A DNA stretch of 26,075 nt from SKVL01 sp046542915 (lineage in GTDB: Bacteria > Patescibacteriota > Minisyncoccia > Phycocordibacterales > CSBR16-193): contig JBKHAI010000004.1 in the NCBI GenBank assembly GCA_046542915.1, positions 1 to 26,075 on the forward strand. Direction: 5' to 3'. Positions 1-7,895 of the stretch are shown here, one piece after another. How positions within the stretch are numbered: the first letter of the stretch is position 1; every line of letters starts with the position of its first letter. The notes beneath the pieces are model-generated. The model searched no databases. It was not told where the DNA came from and was given only the letters and a program-made list of their open reading frames with translations. Both the position numbers and the translations under genes were made by a program.

Positions 1-832
1 TCATAACATTATCAACCAGATCCATCATTCCTTCTTGGGTCATGACCATAAAATCATCATCTTCTCCTTCACCTATCCCGCGAGTCTCCCGCAAGGTCGC
101 TTTGATATCAAAGGCAGCTCGGTCAACGTTAGAAGGGTTATCCACTCTGACATAGAATTCGTCAAATTCGTCCTTGCCTGTTAAATAAGTTTGCACTGTC
201 GTATAAGGAATGATAATAACGGTGTCCATATCCAACGGACCAATATTGCCCCTTGGTTCATAAACACCTACTACACGAAAGCGATTTCCTTTTATATCGA
301 TCTTCTTACCCAAAACCTCCCTTGATTCAAAAAGTTCTTCTTCAACCCTACTACCAATGACCGCCAACCTCTCCTTGTTTTCAATATCAAGATCCGAAAA
401 GTTGATACCTTTATCCAACTTCATATCATAAGTCTCGGTAAAAAAGACGGCATCAGTACCGATAATGACCCCGTCTTTATATGACTGCCCTTGATAACTC
501 AACTTCTGTTGCACAATGGCGGCCGGAGCAACCTTTTCCGCATTTGGAACATTGAACTTATCTCGAAGGGCCTCTAGATCATCTGAGGTCAAAAGTTCTC
601 TAAAAAAAAGATCGGTAAAGCCACTTTCCATATCACCCGGACTGACCACTATGGTATTGGCTCCCATTTGGTCTATCTCTCCCATTATGAGATCAGTAGC
701 ACCCTCACCGATGGACATAACGGCAATTATGGCCGCCACTCCGATCATTATTCCCAATATGGTTAAAAAGGTTCGGACCTTGCGGGCTGCAATATTGGAT
801 AAAGCTGAAAATATAAGAAACTTCAATTTCAT
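1..832 (-). CDS. MacB-type ABC transporter permease (partial, C-terminus outside the window)
   Basis: This is the N-terminal 277 residues of a FtsX/MacB-type permease; the gene runs off the left edge. The reading begins MKLKFLIFSALSNIAARKVR, followed by a first membrane helix (TFLTILGIMIGVAAIIAV), the usual start of MacB permeases. The rest is the extracytoplasmic MacB_PCD region, with typical phrases such as ANTIVVSPG and RFRVVGVYEP. Family members are about 400 residues, so the last three membrane helices (roughly 120 residues) are missing here. An in-frame TAG lies upstream of the chosen ATG at 832. The gene follows the ATPase by 33 bases and is the third gene of an adaptor-ATPase-permease operon. 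By family it should couple cytoplasmic ATP hydrolysis to movement of its periplasmic-type domain; the exported substrate is unknown. No clear ribosome binding site is visible. Confidence 0.9.
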   Translation of the reverse strand, partial: MKLKFLIFSALSNIAARKVRTFLTILGIMIGVAAIIAVMSIGEGATDLIMGEIDQMGANTIVVSPGDMESGFTDLFFRELLTSDDLEALRDKFNVPNAEKVAPAAIVQQKLSYQGQSYKDGVIIGTDAVFFTETYDMKLDKGINFSDLDIENKERLAVIGSRVEEELFESREVLGKKIDIKGNRFRVVGVYEPRGNIGPLDMDTVIIIPYTTVQTYLTGKDEFDEFYVRVDNPSNVDRAAFDIKATLRETRGIGEGEDDDFMVMTQEGMMDLVDNVM

Positions 833-865
833 ATCCTTGAAAGTAAATAAAGTTCTGAACCCGAT

Positions 866-1549
866 CTAACCAAGTACTTCATCACTCCGAACCCTACCGT
901 CTTCGATCTGTATTTCTCTTTTAGCAAAACTGGCAGTGTGCTCATCGTGGGTAATAAGGACAATGGTATGCCCTAATTCTTCATGAAGGTTCTTTAAAGT
1001 ATTCATAACCTCTCCACCGGAGACCGAATCCAGATTGCCGGTGGGCTCATCAGCAAGTATCAAATTGGGCTTATTGACCAAAGCCCGAGCAATGGCGACC
1101 CTTTGCTTTTCACCGCCGGAGAGTTTCAGGGTCTGATAATCACTGCGATGTTCCAAGCCAACCCTTTTGATCGCTTGACGGATCCTTTCATCCCACTCTT
1201 TTTCGGGACGAGTGGAGTATAAAAGAGGTAGGCGCACATTCTCAAAAACAGTTGACCGCCCCAGTAGATTAAATGACTGAAAAATAAAACCCAGCTCTTT
1301 ATTGCGAATATCCGCTATCTCTTCTTCAGAGTATTCGCTGAACTCCTTCCCTTGAAATCTGTAATTACCCGAGCTGGGCATTGCCAAGAAACCCAAAATA
1401 TGCAGAAGAGTTGATTTACCGGAACCGGAAGGGCCCCTGATCGAAACAAATTCTTTCTTATCTATTTCAAAAGATATATCGTGCAGGACATCCGTTACCA
1501 CCTCGCCGGTCTGAAATGATTTAGAAACATTACTAACTTCAATAAGCAT
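866..1549 (-). CDS. MacB/LolD-type ABC transporter ATP-binding protein
   Basis: This 227-residue protein is a complete ABC ATPase. Walker A is GPSGSGKST (residues 39-47), the Q-loop is Q91, the signature is LSGGEKQR (143-150), Walker B is LILADEPTGNLD (163-174) and the switch histidine is H201 in LITHDEHT. The GNLD after Walker B and the overall length match the MacB/LolD/FtsE subgroup, whose partners are FtsX-like permeases. It lies 8 bases downstream of the adaptor gene and 33 bases upstream of the permease gene, so the three are surely one operon. It acts at the cytoplasmic face of the membrane and supplies the power stroke. The start ATG at 1549 has no Shine-Dalgarno sequence and probably depends on translational coupling. 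The stop is TAG. Confidence 0.95.
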   Translation of the reverse strand: MLIEVSNVSKSFQTGEVVTDVLHDISFEIDKKEFVSIRGPSGSGKSTLLHILGFLAMPSSGNYRFQGKEFSEYSEEEIADIRNKELGFIFQSFNLLGRSTVFENVRLPLLYSTRPEKEWDERIRQAIKRVGLEHRSDYQTLKLSGGEKQRVAIARALVNKPNLILADEPTGNLDSVSGGEVMNTLKNLHEELGHTIVLITHDEHTASFAKREIQIEDGRVRSDEVLG

Positions 1550-1557
1550 ACTATTTA

Positions 1558-3186
1558 TTAGAGATCACTTTCTTGATCTTCCTTTACGGGCAGTTTTTCA
1601 AGATCGGCATCTTCGGCATAGGTCACGACCTTTTCACCTTCCTTTAAACCCGAAAGTATCTCCACCCAGCCGTCACTGCCTCTAAGCCCTCTTTCCACTT
1701 CTCGGTACTCCAACACCCCTTCTTTTATAACCCGAACAAAGCTACCCTCGTCTCTTTGAACGACCGCTCTCCCGGGGACCGTCAAGACATCCTCTCTTTC
1801 TTCGGTCAAAATATCAAGATCGGCGTTCATTCCCACTCTTATACGCTCATCAAGGTCTTCAAACTCTAAACGTGTTTTAAAAGTGGCAACACCTTCACGA
1901 TCAACCGCTACCTTGGAGATATTGACCACTTTGGCAGTGAACTCTTCCCGTGGGAAAGCATCCAGACTAACTTGAGCCTGATCTCCGACACTTAAATTGG
2001 CAACATCAACCTCCGGGATCCAGATCTTTAAATGACGCTTTTCTTCCGTTGCTAAAGAGAACACCGGATTACCAGGAGAAGTGTTCTCTCCGACAGAGAT
2101 ATGCTTGGTATGAACCACTCCGGAGATCGGAGCCTTAAGAGTTGATCTTTGTAGTTTAACATTAGCCGCTTGCAAAGCCGCCTTAGCTTGCTCAACCTGA
2201 GCTTCTTGAGCTTCTATTTTCTCCGGTCTTGCTTCCTGGGTAGTTGCTTCAAACTCTGATCTTGCCGTCTCATAATTCCTTTCGGCTTCTTTTAACCTTC
2301 TTTCCGCTTCCCTGACAGCACGATCTCGGTTTTCTTTAGCTGACTCATAGGCCTGTTTTAATTCCGGATACTTCACTGAATCTTTGTTGGGTATCTCAAC
2401 CGTCCACTCTATCCCCCAGTGTCTTGCAAAATTAGACGGGAAAAGTATATAAAGCCCCTGTTTGCCCAGAGGTTGAGGAATAATAGTAGATACTTTACCG
2501 GTGCCGTCAGATTCTAGATCGGTCTCATAGCGGAAAGAATAACCACTATCATTACTTGACCTATAAAGAGTTATTCGGTACTCGCCTTCTTCTAAGCCGG
2601 TAAAAGTACCGGAAATGGAGGGTGGTTCATAGCTATAAGAAGTAGGTCTTTCTTCGCTTGTCAGTCTGGCTTGAAGGTCAGTTGTTAAAAGTGTTTCTTT
2701 AGCATCTTTGACCTGCTGGTCATAATTCTCCTCAACATCCACCATATTCTCTTCAGCATTTTGTAAAGCGGTTTCGGCGGATCTCAGCTTTGATTCCGCC
2801 GCATCACGACTCTCACTCGTCAAGCCGGCCTGCATCTCTTCCAGGGATGCTTGCGCCGCCTTGAGATCTGCTTCCGCTTTTTGCACTTCTGTTTCTACAA
2901 GATCGGTATCCAACCTGGCGAGAGTCTGACCTTCTTCAACCTCCTCTCCCTCGGAAACCAAGACCTCCTGAACGGTACCGGAGACATCAAAAGAGAGGTC
3001 TATCTCTTCATCCGCCGCCACTCTGGCTGTTCCGCTAACCTCTTCAAAAACATCTCTCCTTGCAACTTCTTCAACATCAATGTCCAATTCTTCCTCGTTG
3101 AGAAAACTCCAACCCACCAAAGCTACCACTATCAAGATCGGTATCCAAACTATCGGTTTTTTAATAAAAGACAAGACCATCTTCAT
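1558..3186 (-). CDS. HlyD/MacA-type efflux adaptor with an extra domain in the coiled-coil region
   Basis: This 542-residue membrane-anchored adaptor has one N-terminal helix (about residues 12-29) and no lipobox. A split lipoyl/barrel-sandwich domain follows (about 60-95 and 345-380), with LKAPISGVVHTKHISVGE as its second half. Two Ala/Glu-rich coiled-coil arms lie at about 98-170 and 272-345, then a beta-barrel (GDQAQVSLDAFP) and a membrane-proximal domain (VPGRAVVQRDEGSFVRV). It is longer than typical MacA (about 370-400) because residues about 180-270 at the hairpin tip form an extra beta-rich, non-coiled segment. The gene heads the exporter operon. It lies just downstream of an extended -10 element and may be leaderless; M3 at 3180 is an alternative start. 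By family it bridges the permease to the cell exterior or to an outer partner. Confidence 0.93.
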   Translation of the reverse strand: MKMVLSFIKKPIVWIPILIVVALVGWSFLNEEELDIDVEEVARRDVFEEVSGTARVAADEEIDLSFDVSGTVQEVLVSEGEEVEEGQTLARLDTDLVETEVQKAEADLKAAQASLEEMQAGLTSESRDAAESKLRSAETALQNAEENMVDVEENYDQQVKDAKETLLTTDLQARLTSEERPTSYSYEPPSISGTFTGLEEGEYRITLYRSSNDSGYSFRYETDLESDGTGKVSTIIPQPLGKQGLYILFPSNFARHWGIEWTVEIPNKDSVKYPELKQAYESAKENRDRAVREAERRLKEAERNYETARSEFEATTQEARPEKIEAQEAQVEQAKAALQAANVKLQRSTLKAPISGVVHTKHISVGENTSPGNPVFSLATEEKRHLKIWIPEVDVANLSVGDQAQVSLDAFPREEFTAKVVNISKVAVDREGVATFKTRLEFEDLDERIRVGMNADLDILTEEREDVLTVPGRAVVQRDEGSFVRVIKEGVLEYREVERGLRGSDGWVEILSGLKEGEKVVTYAEDADLEKLPVKEDQESDL

Positions 3187-3194
3187 AATTTATA

Positions 3195-3203
3195 ATTTTA
3201 CCA
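3195..3203 (-). promoter_or_regulatory. Extended -10 promoter for the exporter operon
   Basis: Read on the minus strand, TGG immediately precedes TAAAAT, giving the TGn-TATAAT-like extended -10 form. It ends only 8 bases before the ATG at 3186, so transcription would start almost at the start codon and the mRNA would be leaderless or nearly so. No convincing -35 box is present. Confidence 0.4.
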
Positions 3204-3234
3204 CAAATTAAGAAACACAAAACGGACAATTAAG

Positions 3235-3268
3235 ATAAAACGGTCTCATATTCTAGAATATGAGACCG
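3235..3268 (-). terminator. Rho-independent terminator of the 8684-to-3327 operon
   Basis: Positions 3241-3268 are a perfect 28-base palindrome (arms CGGTCTCATATTC and its complement). Read on the minus strand it is followed by TTTTATCTT. It lies about 60 bases past the end of the DUF2914 gene and before the exporter operon, which is where a terminator is expected. On the plus strand no U-run follows. Confidence 0.8.
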
Positions 3269-3326
3269 TGATCATTTTAGCTATTTTCCAGTAAGTCTTA
3301 TCTTTGGCATTTGTCCATATTTTTTC

Positions 3327-4421
3327 CTATCTTTTTTCTTCTTTCAGCTCGGGAGTTTCTTCCGATAAGATAACTCTGAAAGTCTCCCTTCCGATAACTT
3401 GACCTCTTTCGGTTTCCACCGAGACCCTCCATTTGCCGGGAATAACCTCATCAGTGTAAGAATAACCGCGGTAACCCTCATCTCTGCCGCCGACAATGGG
3501 AAACTCTATACGACTTTTATTCACCCATTTACCATTTTGGTAATACTGCCAGTTATGAACTATATTCGCCTCTAACTGAGCCGGGGCAAAAACAGCCGAG
3601 AAAAAATAGATCCGTCCATCATCTGTTACTTTTACCCTCTCCCCGGGCCGGAGAATGTCAAGAAAGCTTTGTTCTTCAACCTTGACCCGATACCCGTCCG
3701 TTTCCTTTTCCACAAAATGAAGAACTTCTCCCGATCGAAGAGAAAGCGGCACCGGCGGGATAATGTTCAGAAAATACAAAACATTTATCACAACGAAAAT
3801 GACCCCTATCATAGAAGCGAACTTTTTTTTATCAAGGCGGATCTCCGGCAGAAAGTATGACAGCCCTTTAAGGTATAAGAAGATAATAACAAGACTTAAT
3901 AAACCGGCCAGTAAAAATATATGAACCCCCAGACTGCCTACCAAAAAAGGAAGTATCAATACCGACAAAGAAAAAGTAATAAAAAAGTATACCCCGATCT
4001 GAACCTGAAGTCGGAGATAATAACGCTTTAAAAGATCATTAGATAAAACTAAAGCGATTATCAATAAAATGAAAGGCCAACTGGCAAAAAAGGAACTTGA
4101 AAACCAGTAAAATATCAAACAGGCAGACAAAAGCGCACCGAAAGTGTACTGCAGGATAAGTGGTGAAAATACCCTAATGAGCCTGGTGCCCCATCTTCTT
4201 AAATATCCTCTGTCGTAAATACGAATAAAGAAGATGACCGAACCGGAAACCAGAAAATGGATGAACAAAATAGTGAAAGCGAACTGAAAATTTATAGAAC
4301 GAAAAAGCAGAACATCCGTAATAATACCCAAAAATAAAGCCCCCGGGATGAGAAAACGCTCATACCTTTTATAATAATAATTGAGTTTTTTAATTGAGAA
4401 ATACTTATCCAAAAAACTCAT
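3327..4421 (-). CDS. Multi-pass membrane protein with C-terminal DUF2914 domain
   Basis: This 364-residue protein has about seven hydrophobic helices spread over residues 25-220, then an extracytoplasmic or soluble C-terminal domain (about 230-355). The C-terminal part carries the recognisable DUF2914 pattern: YFFSAVFAPAQLEANIVHNW, then GRDEGYRGYSYT, GKWRVSVETERGQVIGRETF. DUF2914 is a beta-rich domain of unknown function, often at the end of membrane proteins in Parcubacteria and other lineages. The gene is the last of a compact six-gene minus-strand run, 20 bases after the Nudix gene, and is followed by a strong terminator at 3241. No catalytic residues can be assigned. The ATG at 4421 has no clear ribosome binding site. 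The domain call is confident; the function is unknown. Confidence 0.85.
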   Translation of the reverse strand: MSFLDKYFSIKKLNYYYKRYERFLIPGALFLGIITDVLLFRSINFQFAFTILFIHFLVSGSVIFFIRIYDRGYLRRWGTRLIRVFSPLILQYTFGALLSACLIFYWFSSSFFASWPFILLIIALVLSNDLLKRYYLRLQVQIGVYFFITFSLSVLILPFLVGSLGVHIFLLAGLLSLVIIFLYLKGLSYFLPEIRLDKKKFASMIGVIFVVINVLYFLNIIPPVPLSLRSGEVLHFVEKETDGYRVKVEEQSFLDILRPGERVKVTDDGRIYFFSAVFAPAQLEANIVHNWQYYQNGKWVNKSRIEFPIVGGRDEGYRGYSYTDEVIPGKWRVSVETERGQVIGRETFRVILSEETPELKEEKR

Positions 4422-4441
4422 AAGATCAAAAAATAAAATAA

Positions 4442-5032
4442 TTAAAGATCGTCCGCTACAAAAAGCCGGCTAAGTTCCTCTTTTTTCTTGGGGTCTGCTT
4501 TGGCTTGCATTAACTCCAAGGCCACACCTCGGTCGGAGAATCTCTCATCGAAAGCAAGATCCAAAAGCTCATCAAAACTAACTTTCTTTAACTTCACTCT
4601 TTCTCCATGATCCAGATCTTGTTCTTGTCTTTTTTCCAAACCTTTAGCAACGAAAGTAAAAACCGCCCAATCAACCTTAGAAACCGGTTGTTCCGCTCTC
4701 CACAGAACAAATTCATGAGCTTCAAGTCCGGCCTCTTCTAAAAGTTCCCTTTTAGCGGCCGTTAAAACCTCTTCTTCCTCATCAACCCTTCCTCCTATAC
4801 TTCTTATGGAAGAAACTTTTCCGGGCTGTTGCTCCTCCGAGAGTAGAACATCGCCGTCGGCGAGAACCGGAAAGACAGAGACCGTATCCGGTCTTTTAAC
4901 TTTTTCAAAGATCTCTAAACTTCCGTCAAACATCTCCTGTTTCCATTGATAAACCCCAAAAAGCTCTCCCTTGAATACCAATTCGGCATCATCAGGAATA
5001 GGTTGCGGAGATTCAGGTCTTTCTATATCCAT
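4442..5032 (-). CDS. Nudix hydrolase (ADP-ribose pyrophosphatase-like)
   Basis: This 196-residue protein contains a perfect Nudix box, G-x5-E-x7-RELLEEAGL (residues 81-103), in which E96, E99 and E100 would bind magnesium. The N-terminal part (VFKGELFGVYQWKQEMFDGS) resembles the first strands of ADP-ribose/GDP-mannose pyrophosphatases, which cleave nucleoside diphosphates linked to another group. The ATG lies 3 bases after the stop of the HPP/voltage-sensor gene, so translation is probably coupled. The C-terminal tail (KADPKKKEELSRLF) is charged. The exact substrate cannot be read from the sequence. The location is cytoplasmic, since no signal peptide or helix is present. The family call is firm and the subfamily tentative. 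Confidence 0.92.
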   Translation of the reverse strand: MDIERPESPQPIPDDAELVFKGELFGVYQWKQEMFDGSLEIFEKVKRPDTVSVFPVLADGDVLLSEEQQPGKVSSIRSIGGRVDEEEEVLTAAKRELLEEAGLEAHEFVLWRAEQPVSKVDWAVFTFVAKGLEKRQEQDLDHGERVKLKKVSFDELLDLAFDERFSDRGVALELMQAKADPKKKEELSRLFVADDL

Positions 5033-5035
5033 AAT

Positions 5036-5977
5036 TTATTTATTTTCCAACTTTGTTAAAGTTTCCAGATTATTAAGCATTCTAAGGAAACGAGGGAACC
5101 GTGCCATAGGACGAAGAAAGCGCAGAACCGCCCCCGACATTAAAGAAGCGCTGATAGCACCTTTGGAAAGAAACTCCAACGAAACCATCACTCCCTGAAA
5201 AGCTCTCATTATAAAAAAGAAAGGAATAACCGCGATTATCTCCAACCAGTAATAACGAAGAAAAGAACCGGCACTCTTAGCTCTTCGGAACTTGAACAAA
5301 AGATCAATTACCAAAAGAATTATTATAACGTTATCCAAGGCATTTAAATAAGAGTCGTATGCCTCTAATATCTCAGGATAGAGGAACTGGGACAGAATGG
5401 AAGCAAATAAAAAGACCAGAGCAAAAGGCACGGTTCTGTCGATAGCGCTCTCAATTGACTCAATGTGATTTTTCGGTTTGGGTCTTTTTTTCTTAACTTT
5501 AGTAGATCCGAAAAGTAAAAAGATCTGCTCCAACAAAAAGACCATTATGGCCAGAGAAACAAAAAAAGCAGCTAGTGCCATCAAGGTTAGAAAGAACTCT
5601 AAAAAACCGTAATCCCCCAGTATGAAACCGAAAAGGTAAGCCACCGCCGGCGGATGCATCATATTCAAACCGGCCAAAAGAACCACCAAAGTGGTAACTC
5701 CGACACCGATCTGCAAAAGCGCTGAACTTTCAAAAAAATAACCGGAGACGACCCCGATGGCGGCGGCGACAATATAACCGACAGCAATCGTCTTCGGCTG
5801 TCCCGCCCTGGAGTTAGACTGAAAAACAACAATAGTGGCCGTCGCCGCCATAGAGGCGATCGCGATACCATGACCGACCGCTTCTTCAAAAATGCTAAAG
5901 ACCAAAAGCATCAAGCCGATCGTGGAAGCAACCAAGACACCGGCGGCGATCGTACCTCTGTTTATTCTGTCCATCAT
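5036..5977 (-). CDS. HPP-family membrane protein fused to a voltage-sensor-like four-helix domain
   Basis: The N-terminal half (residues 8-155) is an HPP-family four-helix membrane domain with the diagnostic MMHPPAVAYLFGF (H108-P109-P110-A111). After a basic linker (KVKKKRPKPKN, 160-170), the C-terminal half resembles an S1-S4 voltage sensor. Its helices are at about 183-200 and 213-229; a third helix reads YYWLEIIAVIPFFF (242-255), like the S3 of bacterial potassium channels with Glu in place of Asp. The fourth carries arginines at 286, 289, 293, 296 and 299, the every-third-residue spacing of S4. No S5-pore-S6 follows; the protein ends 14 residues after the S4-like helix. Known HPP proteins include plastid nitrite transporters. 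Coupling of HPP transport to membrane voltage is inference. The gene lies 36 bases after vanY and 3 bases before the Nudix gene. Confidence 0.85.
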   Translation of the reverse strand: MMDRINRGTIAAGVLVASTIGLMLLVFSIFEEAVGHGIAIASMAATATIVVFQSNSRAGQPKTIAVGYIVAAAIGVVSGYFFESSALLQIGVGVTTLVVLLAGLNMMHPPAVAYLFGFILGDYGFLEFFLTLMALAAFFVSLAIMVFLLEQIFLLFGSTKVKKKRPKPKNHIESIESAIDRTVPFALVFLFASILSQFLYPEILEAYDSYLNALDNVIIILLVIDLLFKFRRAKSAGSFLRYYWLEIIAVIPFFFIMRAFQGVMVSLEFLSKGAISASLMSGAVLRFLRPMARFPRFLRMLNNLETLTKLENK

Positions 5978-6013
5978 TCAAAAACCTAAAATAAAAGATA
6001 TCACTTAACAAAA

Positions 6014-6946
6014 CTAATCTTCAAACATATGTATCCGATACTCATCGATGGCCCGTTGATCCATATCATAGAAATATTTGTCCTTAGCGTGAAGGTCGGT
6101 TGCCAGCTCCACTCCAACGAAACGCCAATGCCATGGTTCAAAGATATAAGAAGTATTACCTTCCGGATAAGAAAGCACGAAACCGTACTTATGAGCGTTT
6201 TCTTTAAGCCACTGAAAAGCTTCAGTTGCTTCAAAACCAGATAGTGCACCTTCCAAATGTTCATTGGTCAGATCAACAGTCGTACCCAACTGATGCTCGG
6301 AATAACCTTGAGGTGCCGAAAATTGCCCGGCCTCCTCCTTTCCGTAAATAACATTGTATTTATTCTTTAACTCTGTCTGTTCCTCAAAAGAGCGGTAACC
6401 GGATACAACCCTGAGGTCAACCCCGGCATCTTCGGCATCTTCCAGCATCTCTTTCAAAAATGGCCAGGCATCAGTATGAAAACGAGCCTCCTCCCTGGTA
6501 GGAGCCAGAAATCTCTCCGGTATATCCCTCAGTTTCTCCGGTTTATAATTCTCGCTAAGGAAGTAAACTTTGGAATATTTTCTTAAAAGCTCCGGATCTA
6601 TCTCCTCCAAACGCCTCATGGTCTCTATCTCTCCGGTAGCTTCTTCTAGTCTTTCCCCCAAAGACTCAGAATACTTAATTTCTTCGTCGAGATCTTCTCT
6701 TAAGTTCTCGTTGGCCTCGATCAGATCATTCTTTTCTCTCTCAAGTCCTTCTATTTCCGATTCCAACTCCCAAACCAGACCCCTAGCATCAACCGCCCTT
6801 TCTTTGATCTCCACATTCAATGAATATATCTCTAGAAAAGCCAAAGCCGAAAGGCCGGCAATTAACGTCAACATAATTACCTTTAGAATCGGAAGCATAG
6901 AACTTCCAGTCCTGCTTTTTTTAGGTTTGAATACGGGATCTTCCAT
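6014..6946 (-). CDS. vanY: Membrane-anchored D,D-carboxypeptidase, M15B/VanY family
   Basis: This 310-residue protein has a cytoplasmic N-terminus, one membrane helix (about 18-42), a charged coiled-coil stalk (about 45-115) and a C-terminal peptidase domain (about 120-305). The domain shows the VanY signatures: SGYRS (182-186), SEHQLGTTVD (216-225) with zinc ligands H218 and D225, and EPWHWRF (270-276) with catalytic E270 and zinc ligand H273. All key residues are intact. By family it removes the terminal D-Ala from peptidoglycan stem peptides outside the membrane; the stalk would hold it at a distance. It sits in an operon between the thermonuclease and HPP genes and has its own extended -10 element 8 bases upstream. 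The symbol reflects family membership and does not imply vancomycin resistance. Confidence 0.93.
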   Translation of the reverse strand: MEDPVFKPKKSRTGSSMLPILKVIMLTLIAGLSALAFLEIYSLNVEIKERAVDARGLVWELESEIEGLEREKNDLIEANENLREDLDEEIKYSESLGERLEEATGEIETMRRLEEIDPELLRKYSKVYFLSENYKPEKLRDIPERFLAPTREEARFHTDAWPFLKEMLEDAEDAGVDLRVVSGYRSFEEQTELKNKYNVIYGKEEAGQFSAPQGYSEHQLGTTVDLTNEHLEGALSGFEATEAFQWLKENAHKYGFVLSYPEGNTSYIFEPWHWRFVGVELATDLHAKDKYFYDMDQRAIDEYRIHMFED

Positions 6947-6954
6947 AAAGTGGC

Positions 6955-6963
6955 ATTATAACA
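6955..6963 (-). promoter_or_regulatory. Internal extended -10 promoter before vanY
   Basis: The minus strand reads TGT-TATAAT, a perfect extended -10. The expected start of transcription is about 6948, two bases before the vanY ATG at 6946, so this would give a leaderless message from inside the operon. No good -35 box is present and no ribosome binding site precedes the gene, which agrees with leaderless translation. Confidence 0.5.
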
Positions 6964-6970
6964 CGAACTG

Positions 6971-7873
6971 TCAAAAATCTTCAGCAGGTCTTTGATCGTA
7001 ATATTGACACTGATCACCCCAGAGACCTTTTCTTTCTTTAATGGCCTTACTCTCCAACCGCAAGAACATCTCTTCCTTATCAAAGGACTCCTTTTTATAA
7101 AAGAAAGCATACCCCTCTTCTATCATTTTGGCGTTAACGAACTCTCCCTCGGGGAGATAAACATAATTAAGCATCCGGCCATACTTGTCCTTCTTCGGAA
7201 GATCTTCATCCCACTCTAATAAGACCTCACTGTCAGATAGAAGGTGTTCTAAATACTCAGTCGCCTCTAAACCGTAACACTCTTCTTCTGAGTAAGGACT
7301 TTTAACCTCCGGAGCATCTATTCCGATCAGTCTGACCGGTCGCGCCACCCCCTTAAGGGACACTTTAATAGTATCTCCATCTATAACACTTATGACCTCA
7401 ACTTTTCCGTCTTCTCTGTCATTGAACGGATCCTTGTTCTTTTCACCCAACCTTATCTGCCTGGGGTCTTCTATTATGATCTGCGGCCTTCCCTCGTAAG
7501 TCTTGATCGTGCCATAGATGTATATCTCTGACCCGCTCCAACTTTCAATGTCTTCAAATTCATCCGTATCTTCGGCAAATATCGGAGCACTGAACGGACA
7601 TTCCCTGTGATCAGGACAGAAGTTCAGGAAGTAGTTATCGCTATCGGAGATATAGACATGATCTATCTCTCCTCTCACCCATAGGTCCTCTCCCACTTTA
7701 TCCGGTGCTTCGGAAAAATGAACGGAGTTCTCCTCTGTTATAGACGGTACATCCAGGCCGGTATCCCTTTCCGGAGAGAGGCCTGTTCGGTAAAGAGTAA
7801 AAGCAATAACTAAAAAAACAACAACCGCCAAGATCAATATCTTAACGACCGTTGTTTTCTTAAGCTTCAACAT
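6971..7873 (-). CDS. Membrane-anchored thermonuclease (SNase domain) with N-terminal OB-fold-like domain
   Basis: This 300-residue protein begins with a basic start and one membrane helix (about 9-28). A beta-rich domain (about 50-142, WVRGEIDHVYISDSD to GRPQIIIEDPRQIRL) reads like an OB fold of the kind that binds nucleic acid. The staphylococcal-nuclease domain occupies about 155-290: VISVIDGDTIKV with D166, VRLIGIDAPE with R181, D186 and E189, and KYGRMLNYVY with R233. The catalytic Arg-Glu-Arg set is complete. By family it is a calcium-dependent nuclease cutting DNA and RNA; the anchor implies action outside the membrane, perhaps nutrient scavenging or DNA uptake, which is inference. It lies 22 bases after the upstream membrane-protein gene and 24 before vanY. 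The stop is TGA, which shows the standard code is in use. Confidence 0.93.
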   Translation of the reverse strand: MLKLKKTTVVKILILAVVVFLVIAFTLYRTGLSPERDTGLDVPSITEENSVHFSEAPDKVGEDLWVRGEIDHVYISDSDNYFLNFCPDHRECPFSAPIFAEDTDEFEDIESWSGSEIYIYGTIKTYEGRPQIIIEDPRQIRLGEKNKDPFNDREDGKVEVISVIDGDTIKVSLKGVARPVRLIGIDAPEVKSPYSEEECYGLEATEYLEHLLSDSEVLLEWDEDLPKKDKYGRMLNYVYLPEGEFVNAKMIEEGYAFFYKKESFDKEEMFLRLESKAIKERKGLWGDQCQYYDQRPAEDF

Positions 7874-7895
7874 AAGATCACAGAGATCAAAGAAA

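Noticed and set aside
516..869. 117-codon plus-strand frame
   Set aside because: It lies opposite the permease gene, whose minus-strand frame encodes a clear MacB N-terminus; the plus frame has no promoter, ribosome binding site or recognisable motif.
3241..3268. Perfect palindrome as a regulator binding site or insertion-sequence end
   Set aside because: Its place just after an operon end and the T-run on the minus strand fit a terminator; no target duplication or transposase is present.
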